Assembly: GCA_007125455.1 (NCBI GenBank)
Contig: SLDE01000094.1
Location: 1 to 9,351, forward strand
Length of the DNA: 9,351 bases
Direction of reading: 5' to 3'
From: Ectothiorhodospiraceae bacterium
Lineage (GTDB): Bacteria > Pseudomonadota > Gammaproteobacteria > Thiohalomonadales > Thiohalomonadaceae
Shown here: positions 1-7,000 of the stretch, piece after piece
Layout: every line of letters begins with the position of its first letter
Position numbering within the stretch: the stretch's first letter is position 1
Made by a program: the position numbers and the translations under genes
Notes under the pieces: model-generated
Seen by the model: the letters and a program-made list of their open reading frames with translations, nothing else
What the model was told of the DNA's origin: nothing
Databases searched by the model: none

Positions 1-2
1 CC

Positions 3-176
3 GAGAGCTGCGCCTACCGCCGCCTGGGCGAAGGCCAGGCACTGCCAGACTTGCACCCCCTGTTGGCCGGGCACGCAAAAGGCGTTCCCAAGGTATGTGA
101 CTTTGCCATACCGGAAAGCGAACTTTGCGATACAGACGAGTGGGAAGCGTTTATAATCGAGAGCTATGGATCTTAA
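3..176 (+). CDS. ycgN: YcgN-like (UPF0260) protein, C-terminal end only
   Basis: The open frame enters from the left edge and gives 57 residues before a TAA at 174-176. It begins ESCAYRRLGEGQALPDLHPL, which fits the conserved CAYR...GE..LP.WHPL..G stretch near the C-terminus of the YcgN/UPF0260 family (COG2983) as I remember it from Escherichia coli. The tail is acidic, with a DEWEAFI segment where YcgN has a similar W-centred end. The family is small (about 150 residues) and cytosolic. Its N-terminal cysteine cluster is thought to bind a metal or Fe-S centre, but that part lies outside the window. The stop codon overlaps the next start by 11 bases, which suggests translational coupling with the diguanylate cyclase. 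The biochemical function of the family is not established. The family call is fairly sure; orthology to ycgN itself is less so. Confidence 0.72.
   Translation, partial: ESCAYRRLGEGQALPDLHPLLAGHAKGVPKVCDFAIPESELCDTDEWEAFIIESYGS
129..157 (+). promoter_or_regulatory. possible internal promoter for the diguanylate cyclase
   Basis: A perfect TATAAT lies at 152-157, with a poor -35 match (GATACA, 129-134, 3 of 6 bases) at 17-base spacing. Transcription from it would begin within a few bases of the ATG at 166, giving an almost leaderless mRNA. The site sits inside the 3' end of the upstream coding region, so the match may be chance. Confidence 0.2.
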
Positions 177-1455
177 TATTTTTCAGCAACTGTCGCTCTC
201 CGAGGTGGATCAGTACTCCCTCGAGGTCGATCACGCCATCAACAACCACGCCCACTGGCTCAACCAGATCAACCGCACCCTGATCTGCAACCTGCCGCCA
301 GACAGCAACGATCTGGCCGATGCCCCGCACCGCCTGTGCCACTTCGGGCGCTGGTATCATGGTATCGACCACACCGCGCTGGAGGGGCTGGAGAGCTTTC
401 GGCGCATCGGCCCGGTGCACGAGGCGATGCACAGCGCGGCTTCCGCCCTGTTGCAAAAGGCACAGCGTGCCGAGCCCATCACCAGCGACGAATACGACAA
501 GCTGCTGGAATACTCCGATACCCTGCGCGGCCACATGCACACGCTGCGCTGCGAGCTCAACCGCAACCGTGAGCTGGTTTCGCGCCTGATGGGCAAGGTG
601 TTCGAGAACGCCGACGAAGGGGTGGTGATCGCCGCCCCCGATACCACCATCGTCAGCGTCAACAAGGCCTTCACCGAGATCACCGGCTACAGCCCCGAAG
701 AGGCCATTGGCCAGACCCCACGCATGCTCCAGTCGGGCAGGCAGGGGGACAACTTCTACCGCCACATGTGGTCGCAACTGCAAGAGCACGGTCAGTGGCA
801 GGGCGAGATCTGGAACCGCAGCAAGTCCGGTGAAGAGTATCTGGAATGGCTTTCCATCGCGGCGGTAAACAACGAACAGGGCGAGCTGAGCCACTATATC
901 GCCATCTTCTCCGACATCACCTCAGAGAAAGAAAGCGAAGAGCGGCTACAACACCTGGCCCACTACGACCAACTCACCGGCCTGCCCAACCGCATCCTGT
1001 TCAACGAGCGGCTCAACTACGCCATCACCCAGGCCGAGCGCAACCAGGGGCTGATCGCGGTCATGTTCCTCGACCTGGACGGCTTCAAACCGGTCAACGA
1101 CAACCTTGGCCACGCCGCCGGAGATCGCCTGCTACACCTGGTAGCCCAGCGCCTCAAACACAGCCTGCGGGCCAGCGACACCGTGGCCCGCTTCGGTGGC
1201 GACGAGTTCACCATCGTACTGCCCGAGATCGACAGCATCGACAGCGTCTCCGGGATCGCGGAAAAGATCATCGAACAGGTCGCCAAGCCCTACACCATTG
1301 GCGAAAACCAGGTGCAGATCACCACCAGTGTCGGGATCAGCCTCTACCCCAACGACACCCGTACCCCCCATGAGCTGATCCACCATGCCGACCACGCCAT
1401 GTACCAGGCCAAGCGCCAGGGCAAAAATCACTACCGCTACTACAGCGAGTGCTAA
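166..1455 (+). CDS. diguanylate cyclase, CZB-PAS-GGDEF
   Basis: A 429-residue cytosolic enzyme predicted to make cyclic di-GMP from two GTP; no membrane segment is seen. An N-terminal CZB zinc-binding domain (about 15-95) has H28, C58 (in CHFGRW), H85 and H89, aligning with the zinc ligands of E. coli DgcZ (YdeH). A PAS domain (about 140-250, with ITGYSPEEAIG) follows, ending in DIT and a short signalling helix. The GGDEF domain (about 265-425) has an intact GGDEF active site at 344-348, D303 and E347 for metal, N311 and D320 for guanine, and the inhibitory RxxD site R335-D338 five residues upstream. It should therefore be catalytically active and feedback-inhibited. There is no EAL domain. 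The ATG overlaps the upstream gene by 11 bases and has only a weak ribosome site (CGAGAG). In DgcZ, zinc represses activity; the same is inferred here, and the PAS ligand is unknown. Confidence 0.95.
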   Translation: MDLNIFQQLSLSEVDQYSLEVDHAINNHAHWLNQINRTLICNLPPDSNDLADAPHRLCHFGRWYHGIDHTALEGLESFRRIGPVHEAMHSAASALLQKAQRAEPITSDEYDKLLEYSDTLRGHMHTLRCELNRNRELVSRLMGKVFENADEGVVIAAPDTTIVSVNKAFTEITGYSPEEAIGQTPRMLQSGRQGDNFYRHMWSQLQEHGQWQGEIWNRSKSGEEYLEWLSIAAVNNEQGELSHYIAIFSDITSEKESEERLQHLAHYDQLTGLPNRILFNERLNYAITQAERNQGLIAVMFLDLDGFKPVNDNLGHAAGDRLLHLVAQRLKHSLRASDTVARFGGDEFTIVLPEIDSIDSVSGIAEKIIEQVAKPYTIGENQVQITTSVGISLYPNDTRTPHELIHHADHAMYQAKRQGKNHYRYYSEC

Positions 1456-1482
1456 GCACATTCAAACCAGGAACCCCCCAAC

Positions 1483-2229
1483 ATGATAGAAGATCTCAAG
1501 AGCGATGACGCCTGGCGAATGTTTCGCATCATCAGCGAGTTCACCGAAGGCTTCAACCAAATGGCCGACACCCGTTTCGCCATCACCCTCTTCGGCTCAG
1601 CCCGCACCCTCCCGGAAGATCCCTATTACCAGGCTGCCGAGACCATCGCCAGCAAACTCGCCGATAATGGCTACTCCATCATCTCCGGCGGCGGCCCCGG
1701 CATCATGGAGGCCGCCAACAAGGGCGCTTGTGAACACGACGTCAGCTCCATCGGCCTGAATATCGAACTGCCCTTCGAGCAGGCCCCCAACCCCTATCAA
1801 AACAAAGCGCTCAACTTCCGCTACTTCTTTGCGCGCAAGGTGATGTTCGTCAAATACTCCATGGGCTACGTCTGCATGCCCGGCGGCTTCGGCACCATGG
1901 ACGAATTCTTCGAAGCCCTCACCCTAATGCAGACCCACAAGGTCTACCCCCTGCCGCTGGTACTCTACGGCAGCGAATTCTGGGAAGGCCTGGTCGAATG
2001 GATGCGCAATGTCATGCTGCCCCACGGCACCATCTCCGAAGAGGACTTCGAACTCATGACCATCACCGACGACCCGGATGAGGTGGTAAGGATCATGAAC
2101 GAACACCGCGAATGGAAACTCGGCAAGATCAAAGAGGCCCGCCAACGCGAACTGCGCGAGCGCTTCGGCGACCACCCACTGGACGACAAGACCCTCAAGC
2201 TGCTCGAAGCGATCTGTTTGCGAAAATAG
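1483..2229 (+). CDS. LOG-family nucleotide 5'-monophosphate phosphoribohydrolase (TIGR00730)
   Basis: A 248-residue cytosolic Rossmann-fold protein of the LOG / 'lysine decarboxylase-like' family. Members cleave the N-glycosidic bond of nucleoside 5'-monophosphates, such as cytokinin ribotides or AMP, to a base and ribose 5-phosphate. Two family signatures are complete: SGGGPGIMEA (68-77) and PGGFGTMDE (133-141). E141 and R118 are the expected catalytic pair. The N-terminal DAWRMFRIISEFTEGF segment is typical of the longer bacterial members. After about residue 205 there is a charged helical tail (EHREWKLGKIKEARQRELRE) beyond the roughly 190-residue core. The start has an AGGA ribosome site (1469-1472) and follows the cyclase stop by 27 bases, so co-transcription is likely. 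True lysine decarboxylase activity is not expected, because the old name is a misannotation. The base specificity cannot be told. Confidence 0.92.
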   Translation: MIEDLKSDDAWRMFRIISEFTEGFNQMADTRFAITLFGSARTLPEDPYYQAAETIASKLADNGYSIISGGGPGIMEAANKGACEHDVSSIGLNIELPFEQAPNPYQNKALNFRYFFARKVMFVKYSMGYVCMPGGFGTMDEFFEALTLMQTHKVYPLPLVLYGSEFWEGLVEWMRNVMLPHGTISEEDFELMTITDDPDEVVRIMNEHREWKLGKIKEARQRELRERFGDHPLDDKTLKLLEAICLRK

Positions 2230-2253
2230 CAGGCAGGGAATGCACATTTCCCC

Positions 2254-2281
2254 TTGACGCGAAATAAAAAGCCGTTAGAAT
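2254..2281 (+). promoter_or_regulatory. sigma70-type promoter of tRNA-Asp
   Basis: TTGACG (2254-2259, 5 of 6 to consensus) and TAGAAT (2276-2281) are separated by 16 bases. A G+C-rich discriminator (AGCGCCC) follows immediately, as is usual in growth-rate and stringently controlled stable-RNA promoters. Transcription should start near 2288-2290, about 20 bases before the mature tRNA. The site begins 25 bases after the LOG stop codon, and no terminator is visible in between. Confidence 0.65.
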
Positions 2282-2310
2282 AGCGCCCTCTTGTGCAAGA
2301 CACAGGAAAC

Positions 2311-2387
2311 GGAGCGGTAGTTCAGTTGGTTAGAATACCGGCCTGTCACGCCGGGGGTCGCGGGTTCGAGTCCCGTCCGCTCCGCCA
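2311..2387 (+). tRNA. tRNA-Asp (anticodon GTC)
   Basis: A complete 77-base cloverleaf with an encoded CCA end. The acceptor stem GGAGCGG pairs with CCGCTCC, followed by the discriminator G and CCA. The anticodon stem CCGGC/GCCGG encloses the loop CTGTCAC with anticodon GTC at 2345-2347. The T arm carries GGTTCGAGTCC. The D loop holds the AGTTGGTTAGA stretch. The G discriminator and GTC anticodon are the normal aspartate identity elements. It is a single gene with its own promoter and terminator, not part of a tRNA cluster within this window. Confidence 0.97.
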
Positions 2388-2393
2388 TATATC

Positions 2394-2427
2394 AAAGCCC
2401 TGCTGAGCAATCAGCGGGGCTTTTTTT
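2394..2427 (+). terminator. intrinsic terminator after tRNA-Asp
   Basis: The arm AGCCCTGCTGA (2396-2406) pairs with TCAGCGGGGCT (2411-2421), giving 11 pairs with one G-T wobble, around a GCAA tetraloop. A run of seven T follows (2421-2427). The preceding AAA can extend the stem into the T run. It starts seven bases after the tRNA CCA end and would also stop read-through from the upstream operon. Confidence 0.93.
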
Positions 2428-2466
2428 CGCCTGCCGATCGCGAAAAGCTTAGTAAATCAGCGGCGG

Positions 2467-2494
2467 TAAGTGGCAAGCAGGAAGCTACAAGCAG
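2467..2494 (+). repeat. degenerate heptamer array, CAAGCAG type
   Basis: Four consecutive seven-base units with the consensus yAAGynG: TAAGTGG at 2467-2473, CAAGCAG at 2474-2480, GAAGCTA at 2481-2487 and CAAGCAG at 2488-2494. A looser, roughly inverse counterpart rich in CTTGCC and CCTTCC follows at 2519-2536. It resembles the CAAGTCR array at 3968-3988. Confidence 0.55.
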
Positions 2495-2673
2495 TGCCCC
2501 TGCAGCTGGTTACTCTCAGCTTGCCCCTGCCTTCCCGCTGGTCACGACAGGATCTGCTCTGTTCCGACTAGCTCAGTTACAAATGTCACAGCCAAAGCCT
2601 CAACCATGAGTTAGATTCTACCTGGCAAATGTTCAGCATGCATTGTGCGGCCGAACTTTCATGGACTAAAGCC

Positions 2674-2680
2674 AGGAGGA
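2674..2680 (+). promoter_or_regulatory. Shine-Dalgarno site fixing the lipoprotein start
   Basis: AGGAGGA at 2674-2680, eight bases before the ATG at 2689, is the strongest ribosome site in the window. It decides the start in favour of 2689 over the in-frame ATG at 2629. Confidence 0.85.
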
Positions 2681-2688
2681 AACATCCA

Positions 2689-3933
2689 ATGCAATTACCC
2701 ACCCACCTACGCACCACTCTCATTGCTGGTGCCACCGTGATGCTGCTCAGCGCCTGTGGCGGCGGCGGCTCTAGCAGTAGTAACAGCCCAAGCAACCCGG
2801 TTAATGAAGAGCCCTTTGGCAACACCGATACCAGTGACTACACCGGACGCCTCGTCTGGGGGGTCGTTGGCATGATGGGCGGGGCTAACCACGGGATAAG
2901 AGTCTGGGATATGCCCAGCAGCAGCTATGTACTGGAGCTGGACAACGATGCCGTGTACACCCCCCCTTCGCTCAGTGCGAATAACCAGGCCATCACCTAT
3001 ACCGAAGATGACCTGGAGAACCTTGGTGTGCCGGCCAAGGCCTATATCCACAATATTGAGACCGGGCAACGGCATCAAGTCCCCGAGCGAAACAGCGATA
3101 ATGATATTCGCAAGGTCTTCGAGCCATCCATCACCAGCGACGGGCAGACCATCGTCTTTGTTGATGCCATTCATGAAGAGTCAGAACATATCACCGGGGC
3201 CGCTGGTGATATCATCAGTGAGGGCTTAGCCACATGGAGCATTGGTCATGCCCAGCCCGAGCGCATCAGCGAGAACCTGGCCGAAGAAAGCAGTCACTAC
3301 ATGATCTGCCCGCAGGTCAGCGCCGATGGCTCGCGGGTCGTGGTACTCTCGGGCCATGGCATCCATGTCGTGGATAACGGGAATGCTCCCTACCTCATCG
3401 ACTTCGATGAGTTTGCTGATCTTGACGCCATCAGCCTCGATCGGGACCCCGCAAGCCGCTGTCCGATTGAGCTGTCAGAGGATGGCCATCGGATCGCCTT
3501 CTATGGCTTCAACGATAGCTACGATAGCAACACCAGGATGCCGTTTGTGTATGACATAGAAGATCAAGAGCTCTTCTACTTTAACGGCCTGGAAGACAAG
3601 GGGCACCTGTACTCCTATAGCATGAGCGGCAACGGACAACGAATCGCACTCGTCATGCAGGACGTAGTAACCGGCGAGGAGCCAGACATGGTTTACAGAA
3701 ACTATCTCGTCGACGTGGATGGCCACAGTTCGCCACAGTTGTTGGAGACCTTCTCCATGAGTGAACACGGTAACAACCTTGGCCGCAATATCGCTATATC
3801 ACGGGATGGGCAAACCATCGCAACCAGCATCGACATGACCGAACAGATCAAGATCATGCGTTCTGACGGTAGCGATGTGCGCTATATCCAAGACTCCGGT
3901 GCCATCGGCATAGGTCTCTCCTTGACCTTCTAA
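2689..3933 (+). CDS. lipoprotein with six TolB/PD40-like beta-propeller repeats
   Basis: A 414-residue putative envelope lipoprotein of unknown function. The signal peptide is basic then hydrophobic and ends in the lipobox LSAC, with C23 as the lipidated residue. A flexible GGGGSSSS linker follows, and no Asp stands at +2, so outer-membrane sorting is expected. Six strand-DG-strand repeats, such as ITSDGQTIVF, are visible near residues 95, 147, 210, 261, 311 and 368. They resemble PD40/WD40-like units of the TolB C-terminal propeller and suggest one six-bladed propeller that binds a protein or polymer. C207 and C258 occupy equivalent positions just before blades 3 and 4 (CPQVSADG, CPIELSEDG) and could form a disulfide. 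No enzymatic motif is seen. It is not TolB: it lacks the TolB N-terminal domain and is a lipoprotein. The gene stands alone, and hand-counted lines are G+C-poorer (43, 55 and 57 %) than the dehydrogenase (68-72 %). Confidence 0.85.
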   Translation: MQLPTHLRTTLIAGATVMLLSACGGGGSSSSNSPSNPVNEEPFGNTDTSDYTGRLVWGVVGMMGGANHGIRVWDMPSSSYVLELDNDAVYTPPSLSANNQAITYTEDDLENLGVPAKAYIHNIETGQRHQVPERNSDNDIRKVFEPSITSDGQTIVFVDAIHEESEHITGAAGDIISEGLATWSIGHAQPERISENLAEESSHYMICPQVSADGSRVVVLSGHGIHVVDNGNAPYLIDFDEFADLDAISLDRDPASRCPIELSEDGHRIAFYGFNDSYDSNTRMPFVYDIEDQELFYFNGLEDKGHLYSYSMSGNGQRIALVMQDVVTGEEPDMVYRNYLVDVDGHSSPQLLETFSMSEHGNNLGRNIAISRDGQTIATSIDMTEQIKIMRSDGSDVRYIQDSGAIGIGLSLTF

Positions 3934-3941
3934 CCCCTCTC

Positions 3942-3961
3942 AAGAGACAGGGACGTCTCTT
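3942..3961 (+). terminator. hairpin after the lipoprotein gene, weak terminator candidate
   Basis: A perfect seven-base stem, AAGAGAC (3942-3948) with GTCTCTT (3955-3961), encloses a six-base loop. It lies eight bases after the stop codon but no T run follows, so it may be an mRNA-end stabiliser or a poor terminator. The loop plus first base of the distal arm read AGGGACG, the same heptamer as in the arrays at 4025-4059 and 8108-8135. Confidence 0.35.
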
Positions 3962-3967
3962 CACCAG

Positions 3968-3988
3968 CAAGTCACAAGTCGCAAGTAA
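3968..3988 (+). repeat. heptamer array, CAAGTCR type
   Basis: Three perfect-period seven-base units: CAAGTCA, CAAGTCG and CAAGTAA. It lies between the convergent lipoprotein and dehydrogenase genes. It is related to the yAAGynG array at 2467-2494. Confidence 0.6.
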
Positions 3989-4012
3989 AAAGCAGCTAGC
4001 CTCAAGCGCTAC
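3987..4012 (-). terminator. possible terminator of the FAD/Fe-S dehydrogenase
   Basis: Read on the minus strand, GTAGC (4012-4008) pairs with GCTGC (3996-3992) with one wobble around an 11-base loop. TTTTT follows (3991-3987). The stem is short and lies about 80 bases past the stop, so the call is weak. Confidence 0.3.
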
Positions 4013-4042
4013 CCCCTACAAATCAGGTACGGGGTTCGAGAG
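4010..4042 (+). repeat. diverged direct repeat, copy 1
   Basis: Starts TACCCCCT, then two unmatched bases and AAATC. It aligns with 8065-8096 at 25 of 33 columns with one gap, in the same orientation. The two copies flank the dehydrogenase gene. The second half runs into the AGGGACG heptamer array. Confidence 0.45.
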
Positions 4043-4059
4043 GCGAGGGACGAGGTGGG
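4025..4059 (+). repeat. heptamer array, AGGGACG type
   Basis: Five consecutive seven-base units close to AGGGACG: AGGTACG at 4025, then units starting at 4032, 4039 and 4046 (the last exactly AGGGACG), and AGGTGGG at 4053-4059. The same consensus recurs in inverted orientation at 8108-8135. Confidence 0.6.
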
Positions 4060-4067
4060 AGCGCTGA

Positions 4068-4088
4068 CCTTGCCCCTTGCCCCTCACC
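4068..4088 (+). repeat. heptamer array, CCTTGCC type
   Basis: Two identical CCTTGCC units (4068-4074, 4075-4081) followed by the variant CCTCACC (4082-4088), ending six bases from the dehydrogenase stop codon. A looser GCTTGCC unit occurs at 2519-2525. Confidence 0.5.
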
Positions 4089-4094
4089 ACTACC

Positions 4095-7000
4095 CTACAA
4101 CAACACCCGCTCAATGCCGCCGTTTTTCACCTGCTCGACAAAGGCACGCTGCCAGTCTTCGCCCAGCTTGCGTCGGGCAAGTTCTACCACGATGTAGTCG
4201 CTGTCGATGCCGGTGGCCTCCTGGTAGCGGGACAGCCCCTGGTGGCAGGCAGGGCAGGAGGTGAGGATGCCGACACTGCCGTCGCTCTCCTCTTGACCAC
4301 TCAGGGCGTGGATCCCCTTGCGCAGTTCTTCTTCCTTGCGGAATTTCACCTGGGTGGAGATATCCGGGCGGGCGATGGCAAAGGTGCCGGCCTCGCCGCA
4401 GCAACGATCGGAAAGCATGACTTCCTGTCCCAGTAGGGCGTTGGCGACCTTGAGCGGGTTGTGTACCTTCATCGGGCTATGGCAGGGGTCGTGGTAGAGG
4501 AACTGGCGGCCCGCTAGCCCTTCGCTGGTGATGCCCTTTTCCATCAGGTATTCGTGGATGTCGAGCAGGCGACAGCCGGGGAAGATCGCCTCGAACCGGT
4601 ATTTAAGCAGTTGGTCCATACAGGTGCCGCAGGAGACGATCACCGTTTTGATGTCGAGATAGTTCAATGTATTGGCGACACGGTGGAACAGCACCTGATT
4701 ATCGGTGGAGATCTGCTTGCCCTTTACATCGTCCCCACCCGAGCTTTGCGGGTAGCCACAGCACAGATAGCCGGGCGGCAGCACGGTCTGTACCCCGGCG
4801 TGGTGGAGCATCGCCAGGGTGGCCAGCCCCACCTGGCTGAACAAGCGCTCGGAGCCGCAGCCGGGGAAGTAGAACACCGCCTCGCTCTCTTCGCTGGTCT
4901 TTTGTGGATCACGCAGGATCGGCACCACCTTGTCGTCTTCCACCCCGAGCAGGGCGCGGGTGGTCTGGCTGGGAAGGCCTGCAGGCATCGGGCGCTTGAG
5001 GAAATGCACCACCTGCTCCTGCACCGCCATCTTGCCGGTGGTCCCGGCAGGGCGCTTCTTGCTGCTGCCCAGCAGGCCGAAATATTTGCCCACCCGGTAG
5101 CCAAGGCGCTGTCCGGCGTAGCCCCACTGGATCATCGCCTTGCGCATTAGCTTGATGGTGGACGGATCGGTGACGTTCAAAAAGGCCATCGAGGCCCAGG
5201 TGCCAATGTTTTTACGCTTTTGCCCCTGGGCGCGCAGGATGTTGCGCATCCGTACCGAGACATCGCCAAAATCGATATTCACCGGGCAAGGCTTCAGGCA
5301 GCGGTGGCAGATGGTGCAATGGTCGGCCACGTCGTTCATCTCGTCAAAGTGGCGCACCGAGATCCCGCGCCGGGTTTGCTCTTCGTAAAGGAAGGCCTCG
5401 ATGATAAGCCCCGTGGCGAGGATCTTGTTGCGCGGCGAGTAGAGCAGGTTGGCCTGGGGCACATGGGTGGTGCAGACCGGCTTGCACTTGCCGCAGCGCA
5501 GACAGTCCTTGACCATCTCGTTCAGCTCGCCCAGCTCGCTGGCCTCCAGGATCAGCGCCTCCTGCTGCACCAGGCGCAACGAGGGGGTGTAGGCGTTTTC
5601 CAGCCCGGAACCGGCCAACAGCTTGCCACGGTTGAACAGCTGTTTGGGGTCCACCTGTTCCTTGTAGCGGGTGAAGGCCTCGACCACCTCGGGGGCAAGG
5701 AAGGCCATCTTGGTCAGGCCGATGCCGTGCTCGCCGGAGATCACCCCGCCCAGCCCCTCGGCCAATGCCATGATGCGTTCCACCACCCGCTCGGCCTCGT
5801 GCAGCATCTGGTAGTCGTTGGAGTGTACCGGGATGTTGGTGTGTACGTTGCCGTCCCCAGCGTGCATATGGGTGGCGACGAACAGGCGGCGACTACGATG
5901 CTCGGCGTGGATCGCATCGAGCCGTTCGCGCACCCCGGCCAGTTCACGCCCGCTGTAGATCTCCTTGAGCGGACGCTCCACCTCGCGCCGATAGGAGATG
6001 CGCAATACCTGGCGCTGCATCAGGGTAAACAGGGTTTCGCCCGCTTGCAGCGCGGCACGCAGCTCGGGAGGGAACTCATCGGCAAACTCACTGGCGGGGC
6101 GATCCAGCCCATCCAGGTAGTCCTGCCAACGGGAGCGGATCGCCTGGATGTGGTTCTGCGCGGCCTCGGCCTTGGCGGCGAGGATCGCGGTATTCTCGGC
6201 GCTCTCGCCGTAGTCGCTATCGTAGCGGCGCTCCCCCAGCGGACCGGCCAGATAGTCGGCCACCGCATCGAGGGTATTGAGCTTGTTGCGGATCGACTGC
6301 TCGATGTTGATGCGCTCGATCCCCTCGCTGTACTCGGCCAGCTTGCCCAGTGGGATCACCACATCCTCATTGATCTTGAAGGCGTTGGTGTGCGCGGCGA
6401 TAGCGGCCGTGCGAGCGCGATCCGCCCAGAAGCGGGCACGCGCCTCGGGGCTGACGGCAATAAAGCCCTCTGCACCACGGGCGTTGGCCATGCGCACCAC
6501 GGTGGAGCTGGCCTCGGCTACGGCATTCTCGTCGTCACCGACAATATCGGCAACCAACAGCATCTTGGGCAGATCCGGGCGCGGCGCCTTGGTGCTGTAG
6601 CTCACCGCCTTGATATAACGGTCGTCGAGATGTTCCAGACCGGCGAGCATCACCCCCGGCAGGGCATCCAGGTAGTCCTTGGTCTCAACGATGGCCGGTA
6701 CCGATTGACGCAGGTCGGCACCGAAGAATTCCAGGCAGACGGTGCGGGTGTACTGGGGCATGCGATGCAATACGAACACCGCCGAGGTGATGATGCCGTC
6801 ACAGCCCTCCTTTTGCACTCCCGGCAGGCCACCGAGAAACTTGTTGGTGACATCCTTGCCCAGGCCGATCTTGCGCAGCTGTTCACCGGGAATGGCAAGC
6901 TCTTCGGGCTCGCCCAGCAGGGTCTTGCCATCGCTGCCAAAGCGGCTGAGGCGAAAAAGGGCGCGCTCCACCTCGTGGATCTTGCCCAGATTGTGATCCA

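Larger units (their letters stand above)
2428..2688. other. intergenic gap between tRNA terminator and lipoprotein gene
   Basis: A 261-base non-coding stretch. The first half holds heptamer-like repeats, annotated separately. The second half (about 2550-2673) is comparatively A+T-rich and should carry the lipoprotein promoter, but no convincing -35/-10 pair was found. An upstream in-frame ATG exists at 2629 but has no ribosome site and would destroy the signal peptide. Confidence 0.6.

Noticed and set aside
151..894. 247-residue minus-strand open frame opposite the diguanylate cyclase
   Set aside because: It is a shadow of the plus-strand gene, which has complete CZB, PAS and GGDEF motifs. 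The antisense product matches nothing recognisable.
2629..2688. Upstream in-frame ATG extending the lipoprotein by 20 residues
   Set aside because: It has no ribosome site and would bury the lipoprotein signal peptide; AGGAGGA precedes the ATG at 2689 at ideal spacing.
4011..4035. ACCCC/GGGGT pairing as a terminator hairpin
   Set aside because: Only five pairs across a 15-base loop and no T run on either strand.
2362..4040. 9-base match GGGTTCGAG between the tRNA-Asp T arm (2362-2370) and 4032-4040, as possible attL/attR of an island
   Set aside because: The match ends after nine bases, does not reach the tRNA 3' end, lies in a heptamer array, and there is no integrase gene between or near.
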